Assembly: GCF_029076695.1 (NCBI RefSeq)
Contig: NZ_JARFIK010000001.1
Span: forward strand, 868,001-932,000
Direction: 5' to 3'
Length of the DNA: 64,000 bases
Source: Adlercreutzia equolifaciens
GTDB taxonomy: Bacteria > Actinomycetota > Coriobacteriia > Coriobacteriales > Eggerthellaceae
Below the pieces are notes generated by a model. The model did not search any database. It had not been told where the DNA came from and saw only the letters and a program-made list of their open reading frames with translations. Within the stretch, counting starts at the first letter, position 1, and every line of letters begins with the position of its first letter. Positions 7,372 to 15,660 of this stretch are shown here, in pieces. Made by a program: the position numbers and the translations under genes.

Positions 7372-8058
7372 ATGTACGAGGCAGCAGCGTTTTTCGGGCA
7401 TGAGACGCTTACGCTTTTCCATGGGTCTTCGCAGGTTGTTTCCCGGCCTCAGTTTGGTGCGGGATCGCCCTTTAACGACTACGGCCAGGGCTTCTACTGC
7501 ACCGAATCGCAGCAGCTGGCCAGCGAATGGGCTTGCCCCGCGTTGGAGGATGGCTGCGTGAACGAATACGCGCTCGATCTCAGCGGCCTGAGCCTGCTCG
7601 ATTTGGCAGCGCCGGAGTACTCGGCGCTTAACTGGCTCGCGGTTCTTCTTGCTCATCGCACCTTTGAAGTGGGGCCGGCTGCCAGCGCGGTGGCGCGCGA
7701 CTTCATTCTCCAGCACTATGGGGTCAGCTTAGCTGACGCCGACTTGGTGCATGGCTACCGCGCCGACGATTCGTACTTTTCATTTGCGCGCGACTTTCTG
7801 TCGAACCAAATCAGCCTTGAGGATTTGGAGCGCGCCTTGTTCTTGGGTGGTTTGGGATACCAGGTGGTTCTCAAAACGCCCCGCGCCTTCGAGGCCCTGT
7901 CTTTCGTTGGCTGCGCGACGGTCGAAGGCGAGTGGTGGAATCCTTTGCGCATGGCGCGTGATACCCAGGCGCGCGAGCGCTATCATGCCGTGGTTGCGCA
8001 GTCTGCCGAACAAGGATTTCAGGGCACCTATGTTGTTGATCTTATGAGGAGGGCGTAA
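7372..8058 (+). CDS. DUF3990 protein, probable ADP-ribosyltransferase-like toxin
   Basis: A 228-residue soluble protein. The N-terminal LFHGSSQVV and the following DYGQGFYCTES...LASEWA pattern match DUF3990, a family placed in the ADP-ribosyltransferase fold. The His of HGS and the Tyr of GFYCT stand where the H and Y of H-Y-E transferases lie. Activity is inferred, not shown. The ribosome site is GGAGGGG. The gene is translationally coupled (TAATG) to an XRE-domain gene and preceded by a perfect palindrome, an arrangement typical of a toxin-antitoxin module with the toxin first. An alternative is a phage-defence effector pair. Confidence 0.7.
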   Translation: MYEAAAFFGHETLTLFHGSSQVVSRPQFGAGSPFNDYGQGFYCTESQQLASEWACPALEDGCVNEYALDLSGLSLLDLAAPEYSALNWLAVLLAHRTFEVGPAASAVARDFILQHYGVSLADADLVHGYRADDSYFSFARDFLSNQISLEDLERALFLGGLGYQVVLKTPRAFEALSFVGCATVEGEWWNPLRMARDTQARERYHAVVAQSAEQGFQGTYVVDLMRRA

Positions 8059-8711
8059 TGGGACGGATGGCGTACGAGGTCATCAACTTCGACTTCGAGT
8101 ATCTCGATGATGCCCGCGAAACGCTGGGGGCACTGTTCGATATCGGCGTGAACGAGTGGAAGGTGCCCGGCGAGGATTTGACCCAAGCCTTTCTGGCATC
8201 GGGCGTAGCCGAGCAGTTCGAGCGGCACAATCCGGTATATGTATCGGGCAAGTCGGCTCTCGACCTGCTGCGTTTGCTCGCTCCGTACCTCGCCATCGAG
8301 AAACCCGTGCCTGCCCAAGCGCAGGTGGTGCCTCGGGAAGACTACTGGCTCGGTTGGATTTTGGCCTACTACCAAATGGAAACCGGGCGTCCCTACCGTC
8401 AGGTGTTCGACACGGTGCCCTACGACGAGCTGGTGGCCATGTTCTATCCACTTCACGAGGCCCCCGAGCAGAAGTTCGTCGAAGTGCTTACTCGCCGCTT
8501 AGAGAATGCCTCGCTGCCCACGCGCTTGCGACGCCAAAGAAAGCTCTGCGGTCTTTCCCAAAAGCAGTTGGCGAAGGCTTCCGGGGTCACGCTGCGCTCT
8601 ATCCAAATGTACGAGCAGCGGCAGAAGAACATTAATCGCGCCTCTGCAGAAACGCTCTACCGGCTTGCCTTCGCCTTGCACTGCTCGATGGAAAACCTCA
8701 TGGAGCGCTAG
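8058..8711 (+). CDS. XRE-domain protein, partner of DUF3990 protein
   Basis: A 217-residue protein whose last 65 residues form a Cro/C1 helix-turn-helix (LRRQRKLCGLSQKQLAKASGV, then RSIQMYEQRQ). The first 150 residues are a separate domain I do not recognise, with EYLDDARETLGALFDIGV near the start; it may bind the DUF3990 partner. Its start codon overlaps the upstream stop by 1 nt, so synthesis of the two proteins is coupled. The likely role is antitoxin and autorepressor at the palindrome at 7328-7357. The large N-terminal domain makes it unlike small HigA-type antitoxins. Confidence 0.75.
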   Translation: MGRMAYEVINFDFEYLDDARETLGALFDIGVNEWKVPGEDLTQAFLASGVAEQFERHNPVYVSGKSALDLLRLLAPYLAIEKPVPAQAQVVPREDYWLGWILAYYQMETGRPYRQVFDTVPYDELVAMFYPLHEAPEQKFVEVLTRRLENASLPTRLRRQRKLCGLSQKQLAKASGVTLRSIQMYEQRQKNINRASAETLYRLAFALHCSMENLMER

Positions 8712-8808
8712 GGAAGGGCCACGGTGCGGGCCGTCCCGCTTTTAGGGGCTCTCTTCCGACCGCTGCCGAAAATACCTGGCCGCTCTGGTTATTCCCGATA
8801 ATCGCCCT

Positions 8809-8814
8809 TATAAT
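8809..8814 (+). promoter_or_regulatory. Putative -10 box of guaB promoter
   Basis: A consensus TATAAT lies about 50 nt before the guaB start. The hexamer 17 nt upstream (TGGTTA) is a poor -35 match, so the promoter assignment rests on the -10 element. Confidence 0.45.
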
Positions 8815-8861
8815 GATGCAATTATCGACTTTTCAGTCCGAGGAAAAGAAGGAGCGCAGCT

Positions 8862-10379
8862 GTGGCCTACTATTTCGATGAACCGTCCCGCACATTCAAC
8901 GAGTACCTGCTAGTTCCGGGCCACACGCCGGCCGATTGCATTCCGGCGCGCGTCAGCCTGAAGACGCCGCTCGTGAAGTACAAGAAGGGGCAGGAAGAGT
9001 GCCCGCTCACGTTGTCGGTGCCTATGGTGTCCGCCATCATGGCCGCCGTTTCCGACGACAAGATGGCCGTGGCCCTGGCCACCGAGGGCGGTCTGTCGTT
9101 CATCTACGGCAACCAGTCCATCGAAGACGAGGCCGCCATGGTGGCCCGCGTGAAGGACTACAAGGCCGGCTTCGTTACTTCTGACGCCAACCTTTCCCCC
9201 GATATGACCCTGGCCCAGGTGGTGGACTTGAAGGACCAGTACGGTCACTCCACCATGCCCGTCACGGCCGATGGCACCGCCCACGGCAAGTTGCTGGGCA
9301 TTGTCACCGAGCGCGATTACCGTCTGTCCCGCATGGAGCTCACCGAGAAGGTGGCCGACTTCATGACCCCGCGCGAGAAGCTGGTGGTGGCCCCCGACGG
9401 TACCACGCTGAAGGAAGCCAACGACATCATTTGGGATCACAAGCTGAACTCCCTGCCCATCGTTGATGCAGACGATTGCCTGGTGGCCCTGGTGTTCCGC
9501 AAGGACTACGACTCCCACAAGTCCAACCCCGACGAGATGCTCGACTCCCACAAGCGCTACATGGTGGGCGCCGGCATCAACTCCCGCGACTACGCCGAGC
9601 GCGTGCCGGCCCTGGTGGAGGCCGGCGCCGACGTGCTGTGCATCGACAGCTCCGAGGGCTATTCCGACTGGCAGAAGATGACCATCGAGTGGGTGCGCGA
9701 GCACTACGGCGACGACGTGAAGATCGGTGCGGGCAACGTGGTGGACGCCGAGGGCTTCCGCTTCCTGGCCGACGCCGGCGCCGACTTCGTGAAGATCGGC
9801 ATTGGCGGCGGTTCCATCTGCATCACCCGTGAGACCAAGGGCATCGGCCGCGGCCAGGCCACGGCTACCATCGAGGTGGCGAAGGCCCGCGACGAGTACT
9901 TCCGCGAGACCGGCGTCTACATTCCCATCTGCTCTGACGGCGGCATCGTCTACGACCACCACATCTCGCTGGCCCTGGCCATGGGCGCCGACTTCGTCAT
10001 GCTGGGCCGCTACTTCGCCCGCTTCGACGAGAGCCCCTCGGCCAAGGTCATGGTGAACGGCACCTACATGAAGGAGTACTGGGGCGAGGGCTCGGCCCGT
10101 GCCCGCAACTGGGGCCGCTATGACCTGGGCGGCAAGAAGTCGCTGTCCTTCGAAGAGGGCGTCGACTCCTACGTGCCCTACGCCGGCAGCCTGAAGGACA
10201 ACATGGCCATCACCCTGCTGAAGCTGAAGAGCACCATGTGCAACTGCGGTGCCCTTACCATCCCCGAGTTCCAGGACAAGGCGAAGCTCACGCTGGTGTC
10301 CGCCACCTCCATCGTCGAGGGCGGCGCCCACGACGTGCTGCTGAAGGACAAGGCTCCCTACGCCTCCAACACGCGCTAA
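8862..10379 (+). CDS. guaB: IMP dehydrogenase
   Basis: A 505-residue inosine-5'-monophosphate dehydrogenase, which oxidises IMP to XMP with NAD+ in guanine nucleotide synthesis. A CBS pair is inserted at about residues 108-215. The catalytic loop [10 protein letters not shown] places the nucleophile at Cys320, and the flap dyad is Arg419-Tyr420 (NWGRYDLGG). Asp262 stands at the NAD site. The loop, flap and C-terminus ([23 protein letters not shown]) resemble Tritrichomonas foetus IMPDH as I recall it, with numbering shifted by one, rather than the usual bacterial form. The ribosome site is GGAGCG before an ATG-equivalent GTG. It is followed by a strong terminator. Confidence 0.95.
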   Translation: MAYYFDEPSRTFNEYLLVPGHTPADCIPARVSLKTPLVKYKKGQEECPLTLSVPMVSAIMAAVSDDKMAVALATEGGLSFIYGNQSIEDEAAMVARVKDYKAGFVTSDANLSPDMTLAQVVDLKDQYGHSTMPVTADGTAHGKLLGIVTERDYRLSRMELTEKVADFMTPREKLVVAPDGTTLKEANDIIWDHKLNSLPIVDADDCLVALVFRKDYDSHKSNPDEMLDSHKRYMVGAGINSRDYAERVPALVEAGADVLCIDSSEGYSDWQKMTIEWVREHYGDDVKIGAGNVVDAEGFRFLADAGADFVKIGIGGGSICITRETKGIGRGQATATIEVAKARDEYFRETGVYIPICSDGGIVYDHHISLALAMGADFVMLGRYFARFDESPSAKVMVNGTYMKEYWGEGSARARNWGRYDLGGKKSLSFEEGVDSYVPYAGSLKDNMAITLLKLKSTMCNCGALTIPEFQDKAKLTLVSATSIVEGGAHDVLLKDKAPYASNTR

Positions 10380-10414
10380 GCGCGGCAGCGCCGCTCGGCG
10401 CACCAGATGCACGC

Positions 10415-10447
10415 AAGCCCCGAGAGCATCGGCTCTCGGGGCTTTTT
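10415..10447 (+). terminator. Rho-independent terminator of guaB
   Basis: A perfect 13-bp stem (AAGCCCCGAGAGC with its complement), 4-nt loop and a T-run. Confidence 0.9.
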
Positions 10448-10558
10448 CGTACTTGGCGGTTACCGAACTCTGACGATCTGTTTGCAGTGCGAAAGACTCA
10501 TCTTTCGCCATCGCGACGAGGCGCATACTGGAAGCATCCTTGGGAGAAAGGTGCCCCT

Positions 10559-11560
10559 ATGTCGCTGTCGTCGCTCATCAAAAAAGTCCCTATTCCCACG
10601 GCGGGCCTTGCGTTGGGCTTGGCGGCTTTGGGAAACTTGCTGCAGCCCTACTCGGAATTGGCTCGCGGTATGTGCGGCATCCTCTCGCTGCTGTTGGTGG
10701 TCATGCTGGTGGCGAAGATCATCATGTTTCCCGCTATGATTCGCGATGACCTGCACAACTCCATTTTGGCCAGCGTGTCGGCCACCTTGTTCATGTCCGT
10801 CATGCAGCTGTCGGGGTACTTGGCCCCCTTTGCCATGGCGGTGGCCTTCGCCCTGTGGTGCGCCGCCGTGGCGGGGCATATCATCCTCATGATTTGGTTT
10901 ACCGCGCGCTACATCTTCCGCTTCAAGCTGCACGAGGTGTTTCCCACGTACTTCATTTGCTACGTGGGCATTATCGTGGCCTCGGTGACGGCACCCACCT
11001 TCTCTATGGAGTGGCTCGGCAATCTGCTGTTCTGGTTCGGGTTTGCCTGCTATATGGTGTTGCTGGTGCTGGTAACCATCCGTTACGCTAAGCACGAGAT
11101 CCCCGAGGGCGCCCGGCCCCTGTTCTGCATTTATGCCGCGCCCATGAGCCTGTCGCTGGCGGGCTATCTGGCGTCGAACCCCGATCCGAATCCAGCGTTC
11201 GTGGGGGTGCTGCTTATTGCGGCGCAAATTCTGCTGATCATGGTGCTCACCCAGTTGCCCAAGCTGGCGGCGCTTAACTTCTATCCCAGCTTCGCGGCTA
11301 TGACCTTCCCCTTTGTTATTTCGGCGTTCTCGTTGGGCCGTGCGGTGGCATTCCTCGACGGCGCCGGCATTGCCATTGCGGCGGTGCCCATGCTCGAGGC
11401 GCTCATTGCCCTGGAGACCATCTTCGCTGCTGTCATGGTTACCTACGTGGCCTGCCATTACGCGCGCTTCTTCTTCCGCGAGATCGAGGAGCCCCAGGCA
11501 GCCGATGTGGTGCAGGAGCAGGCCATGAACGCCCGCTTCGCCGAGAACTTCGAGAACTAA
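10559..11560 (+). CDS. TDT-family transporter (SLAC1/TehA-like)
   Basis: A 333-residue integral membrane protein with about ten hydrophobic segments. The N-terminus (IKKVPIPTAGLALGLAALGNLLQ in outline: basic start, then Pro-Thr-Ala-Gly-Leu) is the signature of the tellurite-resistance/dicarboxylate transporter family, which includes TehA, SLAC1 anion channels and malate exporters. The substrate is probably a small anion, but nothing here picks one. The ATG at 10559 follows GGGAGAAAGG; the longer frame back to 10238 crosses the guaB terminator and is not coding. The gene stands alone and is convergent with engB. Confidence 0.85.
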   Translation: MSLSSLIKKVPIPTAGLALGLAALGNLLQPYSELARGMCGILSLLLVVMLVAKIIMFPAMIRDDLHNSILASVSATLFMSVMQLSGYLAPFAMAVAFALWCAAVAGHIILMIWFTARYIFRFKLHEVFPTYFICYVGIIVASVTAPTFSMEWLGNLLFWFGFACYMVLLVLVTIRYAKHEIPEGARPLFCIYAAPMSLSLAGYLASNPDPNPAFVGVLLIAAQILLIMVLTQLPKLAALNFYPSFAAMTFPFVISAFSLGRAVAFLDGAGIAIAAVPMLEALIALETIFAAVMVTYVACHYARFFFREIEEPQAADVVQEQAMNARFAENFEN

Positions 11561-11593
11561 AGGCAAATTGGCGGCTGTGCTGCCGCATAGTGC

Positions 11594-11640
11594 AAGCGAC
11601 ACGCCGCGCGGCGACGTGCTTCGGAATCGCGGTGTCGCTT
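11594..11640. terminator. Hairpin between convergent TDT and engB genes
   Basis: AAGCGACAC...CGCG pairs with CGCGGTGTCGCTT over about 13 nt with a small bulge and a long loop. It overlaps the engB stop codon. T-runs are weak, so its role as a two-way terminator is tentative. Confidence 0.45.
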
Positions 11641-12226
11641 AGGCCTCGTCCACGTAGCGGCTGATCAGGGTGCGCAGCTCGTCGATGCCCGCGCCGTCTT
11701 CCGACGAGGTGACCACCATGGGCGTGCCCTTGGGCAGATCGAGGGCCTTGCGGATGGACGCCCGCTGCTTGGCCTGCTGTTGCTTGGACAGCTTGTCGGC
11801 CTTGGTCAGCGCAATGGCGAAGGGAAGCCCCGAGGCCTTCAGGAACTCCACCATATGCTTGTCCAGCGCCGACGGGTCATGGCGAATGTCGATGAGGGAC
11901 ACCACCAGAGCGAAGATGCGCTCCTGGTTGAAATAGCCTTCGATGAGCTCGGACCAGCGGTCCTTTTCAGCTTTGGACACTTTGGCGTAGCCGTAGCCGG
12001 GGAGGTCGACGAAATCGACCCCGTCCACGTCGTAGAAGTTGATGGTGGCGGTTTTGCCCGGCGTGGAGGACACCTTCGCCAGGCCCTTGCGGTACATCAG
12101 CTTGTTGAGAAGCGACGATTTTCCCACGTTCGAGCGGCCGGCAAAGGACACTTCGGGGAGGGTCGATGCGGGCAACTGAGCCGAGGTGCCATAGGCGGCC
12201 TTGAAAGATGCGTTGTGGAAGTTCAC
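11639..12226 (-). CDS. engB: Ribosome biogenesis GTPase YsxC/EngB
   Basis: A 195-residue TRAFAC-class GTPase needed for assembly of the large ribosomal subunit. G1 is GRSNVGKSS (residues 30-38), G2 is the Thr of STPGKT, G3 is DLPGYGYA from Asp74, and G4 is TKAD near residue 140. Length and the FAGRSNVGKSSLLN signature are normal for YsxC. The gene is on its own, with a divergent regulatory gap toward the LytTR regulator. Confidence 0.95.
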   Translation of the reverse strand: MNFHNASFKAAYGTSAQLPASTLPEVSFAGRSNVGKSSLLNKLMYRKGLAKVSSTPGKTATINFYDVDGVDFVDLPGYGYAKVSKAEKDRWSELIEGYFNQERIFALVVSLIDIRHDPSALDKHMVEFLKASGLPFAIALTKADKLSKQQQAKQRASIRKALDLPKGTPMVVTSSEDGAGIDELRTLISRYVDEA

Positions 12227-12542
12227 GGTTCCTCCGATTCGAGCGCAGGGTGCGGTTTAATGCCATCTATGGTACCCGACCTTTTTTCGGTCGTGGGCAA
12301 CCTCCTTTGAATCGGCAGGGTCGCCTCCGAGCCGTTTTCGGCGATCATGGCGAAAATGCTCTTGCTGGATACGGAAATAGCATCATTTATTACATTTGGC
12401 ATTTTACTTTTGTGCCGTTGATCGCCTAATGTATACAATCGTGCATCAGATGCGCCAAATCCCATGCTGACCAGGGAATAAAAGCCGTGGTTCAAGGGGA
12501 GGAGCAAAGACGGCGAACCGCAATTAGGGAGGGCGGAAGCGC
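12227..12542. other. Intergenic region upstream of engB and the LytTR operon
   Basis: No gene is supported in these 316 nt. The middle (about 12370-12440) is A+T-rich and includes an 8-nt palindrome TGTATACA, consistent with promoters for the two divergent units. No paired LytTR-type direct repeats were recognised with confidence. Confidence 0.5.
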
Positions 12543-13313
12543 GTGAAACACTATAAAGTAGCTATCGTTGACGACGACGCCGTCCAGGCGGCTGCGTTGG
12601 CCGAGCTGGTGGGACGATGCGTCGTGCCGGCTCATCTGGAAGCGTCGGTGTTCGAGAGTTTAGGCGCCTTCGAGGCGTCTTTGGACAACGAGGTGCCCGA
12701 CATCGTCTTTATGGACATCGTCTTCCCCTCGGAAGCCGTCCAGGGAGATGAGGAACGTGCCTCCGCGGGCTTTACGGCAGCTCGGGAAAATCTTGCCGGG
12801 ATCGATGCCGTCTCCCAGTTGCTCGAGGAGCACGAAGGCGTGCAGGTTATCTATGTGACCGGCTATATCGATCTTTGCACCCGCGTGTACCGCACGCGCC
12901 ACATCTCGTTTCTGCCCAAGCCGGTCAACGAGGCCGACCTGGAAGAGGCGCTCTGTCGGGCGGTGGACAACCTCAACGAGCGGGTGGTGCGCCCTTTTGC
13001 CCTTAAGGTTGGCGGTCGCATCATGAGCGTTGACCCTGCGGACGTGGAATATATCGAGTCTGATCGGCGCAAAGTGCGCGTCTTCCTGCATGATCGCGTT
13101 ATCGAGGCCTATGAGTCTTTGAGCAGCATTACCCACAAGCTGCCGGGCACGTTCGTGCAGTGCCATAAAAGCTTCGTGGTCAATATGGACTGTATTGCGG
13201 AAATGCGCTCGGACGCCGTCGACATGCGCTCTGGTGCCACCCTGCCGGTGTCTCAAAAGCGCCGTCGAGAGTCGCGCGAGGCGTTCGCCGAGCATCTGCG
13301 CGCTCGCCTGTAA
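12543..13313 (+). CDS. LytTR-family response regulator (AgrA-like)
   Basis: A 256-residue regulator starting at GTG. The receiver domain has acidic Asp10-Asp12, phosphoacceptor Asp58 (FMDIVFP) and the conserved Lys in FLPKPV. After Asp58 comes an unusual insert of about 25 residues (SEAVQGDEERASAGF...) that lengthens the beta3-alpha3 loop. The C-terminal half is a LytTR DNA-binding domain (VEYIESDRRKVRVFL, FVQCHKSFVVNMDCI). Twenty-six nt separate it from a GHKL kinase, so the two form a two-component system, probably sensing a peptide or cell-envelope signal. Targets are unknown. Confidence 0.9.
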   Translation: MKHYKVAIVDDDAVQAAALAELVGRCVVPAHLEASVFESLGAFEASLDNEVPDIVFMDIVFPSEAVQGDEERASAGFTAARENLAGIDAVSQLLEEHEGVQVIYVTGYIDLCTRVYRTRHISFLPKPVNEADLEEALCRAVDNLNERVVRPFALKVGGRIMSVDPADVEYIESDRRKVRVFLHDRVIEAYESLSSITHKLPGTFVQCHKSFVVNMDCIAEMRSDAVDMRSGATLPVSQKRRRESREAFAEHLRARL

Positions 13314-13339
13314 CGCCAGGTTTTCCTTGGGAAACGGCC

Positions 13340-15238
13340 ATGGAGATAGCGTTCGACCTCCTGAACTACGCCCTGTTCCTGGTCTCTCCGTGTCTGATCA
13401 TCTACGCGGCCACCTTTTATCTGGACATTCGGCGGAAAGAGGCCTTCTGGCTGGTGACGCTGGCGCTGATTCTGCCGGCGGCTAGTTCTGCGTTCATTCT
13501 CATGACGCCCTTGCGCATCGTGGTGGGCTCGGTGGCTATGGGGACGCCCATGATGCTGTTTGCCCGCGACGGGCTGCTGCGGCGCAGCTTGGTGGTGGCC
13601 AGCCTGTTGGCCATCTTGCTCATCGCGGACGGCATCGCCATTGTCCTCTGGCGTCTGCTGAAGGCCTCGTTGACCTTTGAGACCGGGGGAAGTCTCAGCG
13701 ACTGGGATCTGGCTCTCCTTACCCAGGCCGTGCGCATTGCGGTGGTGCTCGTCGCCATGGTGCTCTTCGACCTTGCCTATCGACGGATGAGCCATCTGCA
13801 TACCGATCGGGGCGCTCTTACCTTCGGAGGCTTCATCGTGGTTCAGCTGCTCTTGCTGACTCTGTGCGTGGCCATTGTCATGATGGATCGCGACGCGCCT
13901 CTGTGGTTTCTTGCCGGAGTGATGGCGGCCACCCTCTTCTCTGCTGCGGTGGATGTGCTGCTTTTTGTGCGCCTCTATCACTTCAACCGTGCGGAGCAGC
14001 AGCGAGAGCGGGCGGAGCTGCTGCAGCATGAGCTCGATCACTATTTGCAGCAGTATCGCCTTGTCGAGCGTGAGGTGCGCCTGGTGGGTCGCCTGCGCCA
14101 CGACTTGCGCAACCAATCCAGCGTTGCCATCCTGCTGGCGCAACAGGGCGATACCGAGCGGGCGTGCCGGCATCTGGAAGCGCTCGTCGATGAGATCATT
14201 GTCCGCAGCGTCGACGACGAGCGATCGGACAGGATCGCCCTTCGCCTCGCATCGTCGGAAGAGGCCCCCGCTGCCTCCACCGTTTCTGTCGGGCCCGAAG
14301 GGAATGGCGCTGCCTCGGGGCCGGGATCCTTCGAGGGATCGGACCCAGCGACCGGGGTGCGACAAGCGGGGAGATCGGCGCGTCAACGTATTCGTCGAGC
14401 CGCGCTTGCCTTTCCCTTGAGCCAGCTGATGGTGCTGAGCCTGCTGGGGGCCTACGCTATGGTGCACCCTCACGGCCGCGAGCAGGGGGTAGTTTTGGCG
14501 GTGGCGGTGCTCCTCTGCATCGCCGTTGACGTGGTTCTCCTGCGAGGCATCGCTCGAGAAGACGGCCATCAACTCCTTGACGAGCGTGTGCGCATGCTGC
14601 AGGAGCAAACCGTGCTGCAAGAACAGCAGTACCAAAGACTCGTGGAGGAGCTTGAGGAGGCCCGCCGAGTGCGCCGCGCCATTGTGGAGGCGCTTATGCA
14701 GAGCGTCGAATCGCTGCGTCGTGCCGATATGCCCGCCGCGCTGGAGCTCATGCACCGTGCCGTGGGCCTCTCGGGCAGCGCTGGCGAATCCTACTGCGAA
14801 AACCGTGTGGTAAACGCCTTGGTGATGATGAAGATGCGCCGCTGCAAAGAACTGGGCGTCCACGCCTCGTGCACCCTAGTCGTTCCCGAACAGCTGCGCA
14901 TTCTCGACGTGGATCTCTGCGCCGCCTTCTCGAACTTGCTCGACAACGCCATCAACGCCTGCGCGGCCGTGCCTGAGGAAGAGCGCTGCCTCTCGGTCAA
15001 GGGCGGCCTTGTGGCCGGTGTGGTGATGATCGATGTCGTGAACAGCACGGCGCCTGCGGCGGTAACGCCTCCGGCTGCTTCGGAAGCTGCGGGGCTGGCC
15101 CGGCGTCACGGATGGGGTCTGCAAATCCTGGAAACCTTGGCGGTGCGCTACAATGGCACCTTCGAGTGCGGGCGCGAGGGCGACGATCGGTTTCGTGCCA
15201 CGCTGATGTTGATGAACGAGACAAGGGGGTTGCTATGA
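13340..15238 (+). CDS. GHKL sensor histidine kinase with two membrane modules
   Basis: A 632-residue kinase related to AgrC. Residues 1-215 hold about six membrane helices, followed by a coiled coil and a dimerisation helix with the phosphoacceptor His254 in RHDLRNQ. Instead of the ATPase there follows a low-complexity linker, two more membrane helices (about 350-395), and a second coiled coil with a DHp-like helix that has RRVRRAIVEAL in place of the His motif. Only then comes the GHKL ATPase, with N-box LLDNAINAC and G-box GWGLQILE. The arrangement looks like an internal duplication in which one copy lost its ATPase and the other its His. Cotranscribed with the LytTR regulator and a zinc-ribbon gene. 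Confidence 0.85.
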   Translation: MEIAFDLLNYALFLVSPCLIIYAATFYLDIRRKEAFWLVTLALILPAASSAFILMTPLRIVVGSVAMGTPMMLFARDGLLRRSLVVASLLAILLIADGIAIVLWRLLKASLTFETGGSLSDWDLALLTQAVRIAVVLVAMVLFDLAYRRMSHLHTDRGALTFGGFIVVQLLLLTLCVAIVMMDRDAPLWFLAGVMAATLFSAAVDVLLFVRLYHFNRAEQQRERAELLQHELDHYLQQYRLVEREVRLVGRLRHDLRNQSSVAILLAQQGDTERACRHLEALVDEIIVRSVDDERSDRIALRLASSEEAPAASTVSVGPEGNGAASGPGSFEGSDPATGVRQAGRSARQRIRRAALAFPLSQLMVLSLLGAYAMVHPHGREQGVVLAVAVLLCIAVDVVLLRGIAREDGHQLLDERVRMLQEQTVLQEQQYQRLVEELEEARRVRRAIVEALMQSVESLRRADMPAALELMHRAVGLSGSAGESYCENRVVNALVMMKMRRCKELGVHASCTLVVPEQLRILDVDLCAAFSNLLDNAINACAAVPEEERCLSVKGGLVAGVVMIDVVNSTAPAAVTPPAASEAAGLARRHGWGLQILETLAVRYNGTFECGREGDDRFRATLMLMNETRGLL

Positions 15239-15498
15239 CCAGGCCGGAAGACCGCGTCGACGTGGCCCATGTGTCGGGCTTTGCGGCCCTTCGCGCGGCA
15301 GCCCAGGGCAAAGTGGGCGCTCTTGAGACGTCGGGCGGCGCCTCGCGCGTTTCCGTCCAAGAGGGCGACCCCTTCGGAGCCACCGTATCCGAGGAGGCTC
15401 CCGTGCCGCAGAAAACCTGCGCGGTGTGCGCCGCCACCAACGACGTCGACCGCGATACCTGCTGGAACTGCGGCGCGTCGCTGCGCCGTCGCCGCTAA
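15235..15498 (+). CDS. Small zinc-ribbon protein
   Basis: An 87-residue protein whose start overlaps the kinase stop (ATGA). The last 30 residues carry two CxxC pairs, CAVC and CWNC, followed by GASLRRRR, a zinc-ribbon of the kind that ends in a basic tail. The first 55 residues are low in structure and without a membrane segment. Coupling to the kinase gene suggests a role in the same signalling unit, perhaps as an adaptor, but there is no direct support. A different zinc-ribbon protein appears at the end of the Tad locus. Confidence 0.7.
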   Translation: MTRPEDRVDVAHVSGFAALRAAAQGKVGALETSGGASRVSVQEGDPFGATVSEEAPVPQKTCAVCAATNDVDRDTCWNCGASLRRRR

Positions 15499-15590
15499 AG
15501 CGCTCCCGCCGCGAGTTGTTGCTGTTCGCGGGGCCGGGCGCCCTGTGCCCCGTTGGCAGCGCGGGGGGCGACGCGTGGGAAAGCCCCCTC

Positions 15591-15618
15591 TTCACGGGGT
15601 GGAATTCGCGGTTATAAT
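15591..15618 (+). promoter_or_regulatory. Promoter of leuS
   Basis: TTCACG (-35, four of six matches), 16-nt spacer and a consensus TATAAT at 15613-15618, ending 42 nt before the leuS start. The leader would be only about 35 nt, which leaves no room for a T-box. Confidence 0.65.
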
Positions 15619-15660
15619 GGGGCATTATCCATTAGCAACCCGTTGTTCCAAGGGAGTGCC

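Noticed and set aside
8910-10526. A 538-codon frame on the minus strand opposite guaB
   Set aside because: It crosses the guaB terminator, has the composition of an antisense shadow, and has no ribosome site.
15499-15660. A T-box riboswitch before leuS
   Set aside because: The promoter at 15591-15618 leaves a leader of only about 35 nt, too short for a T-box.
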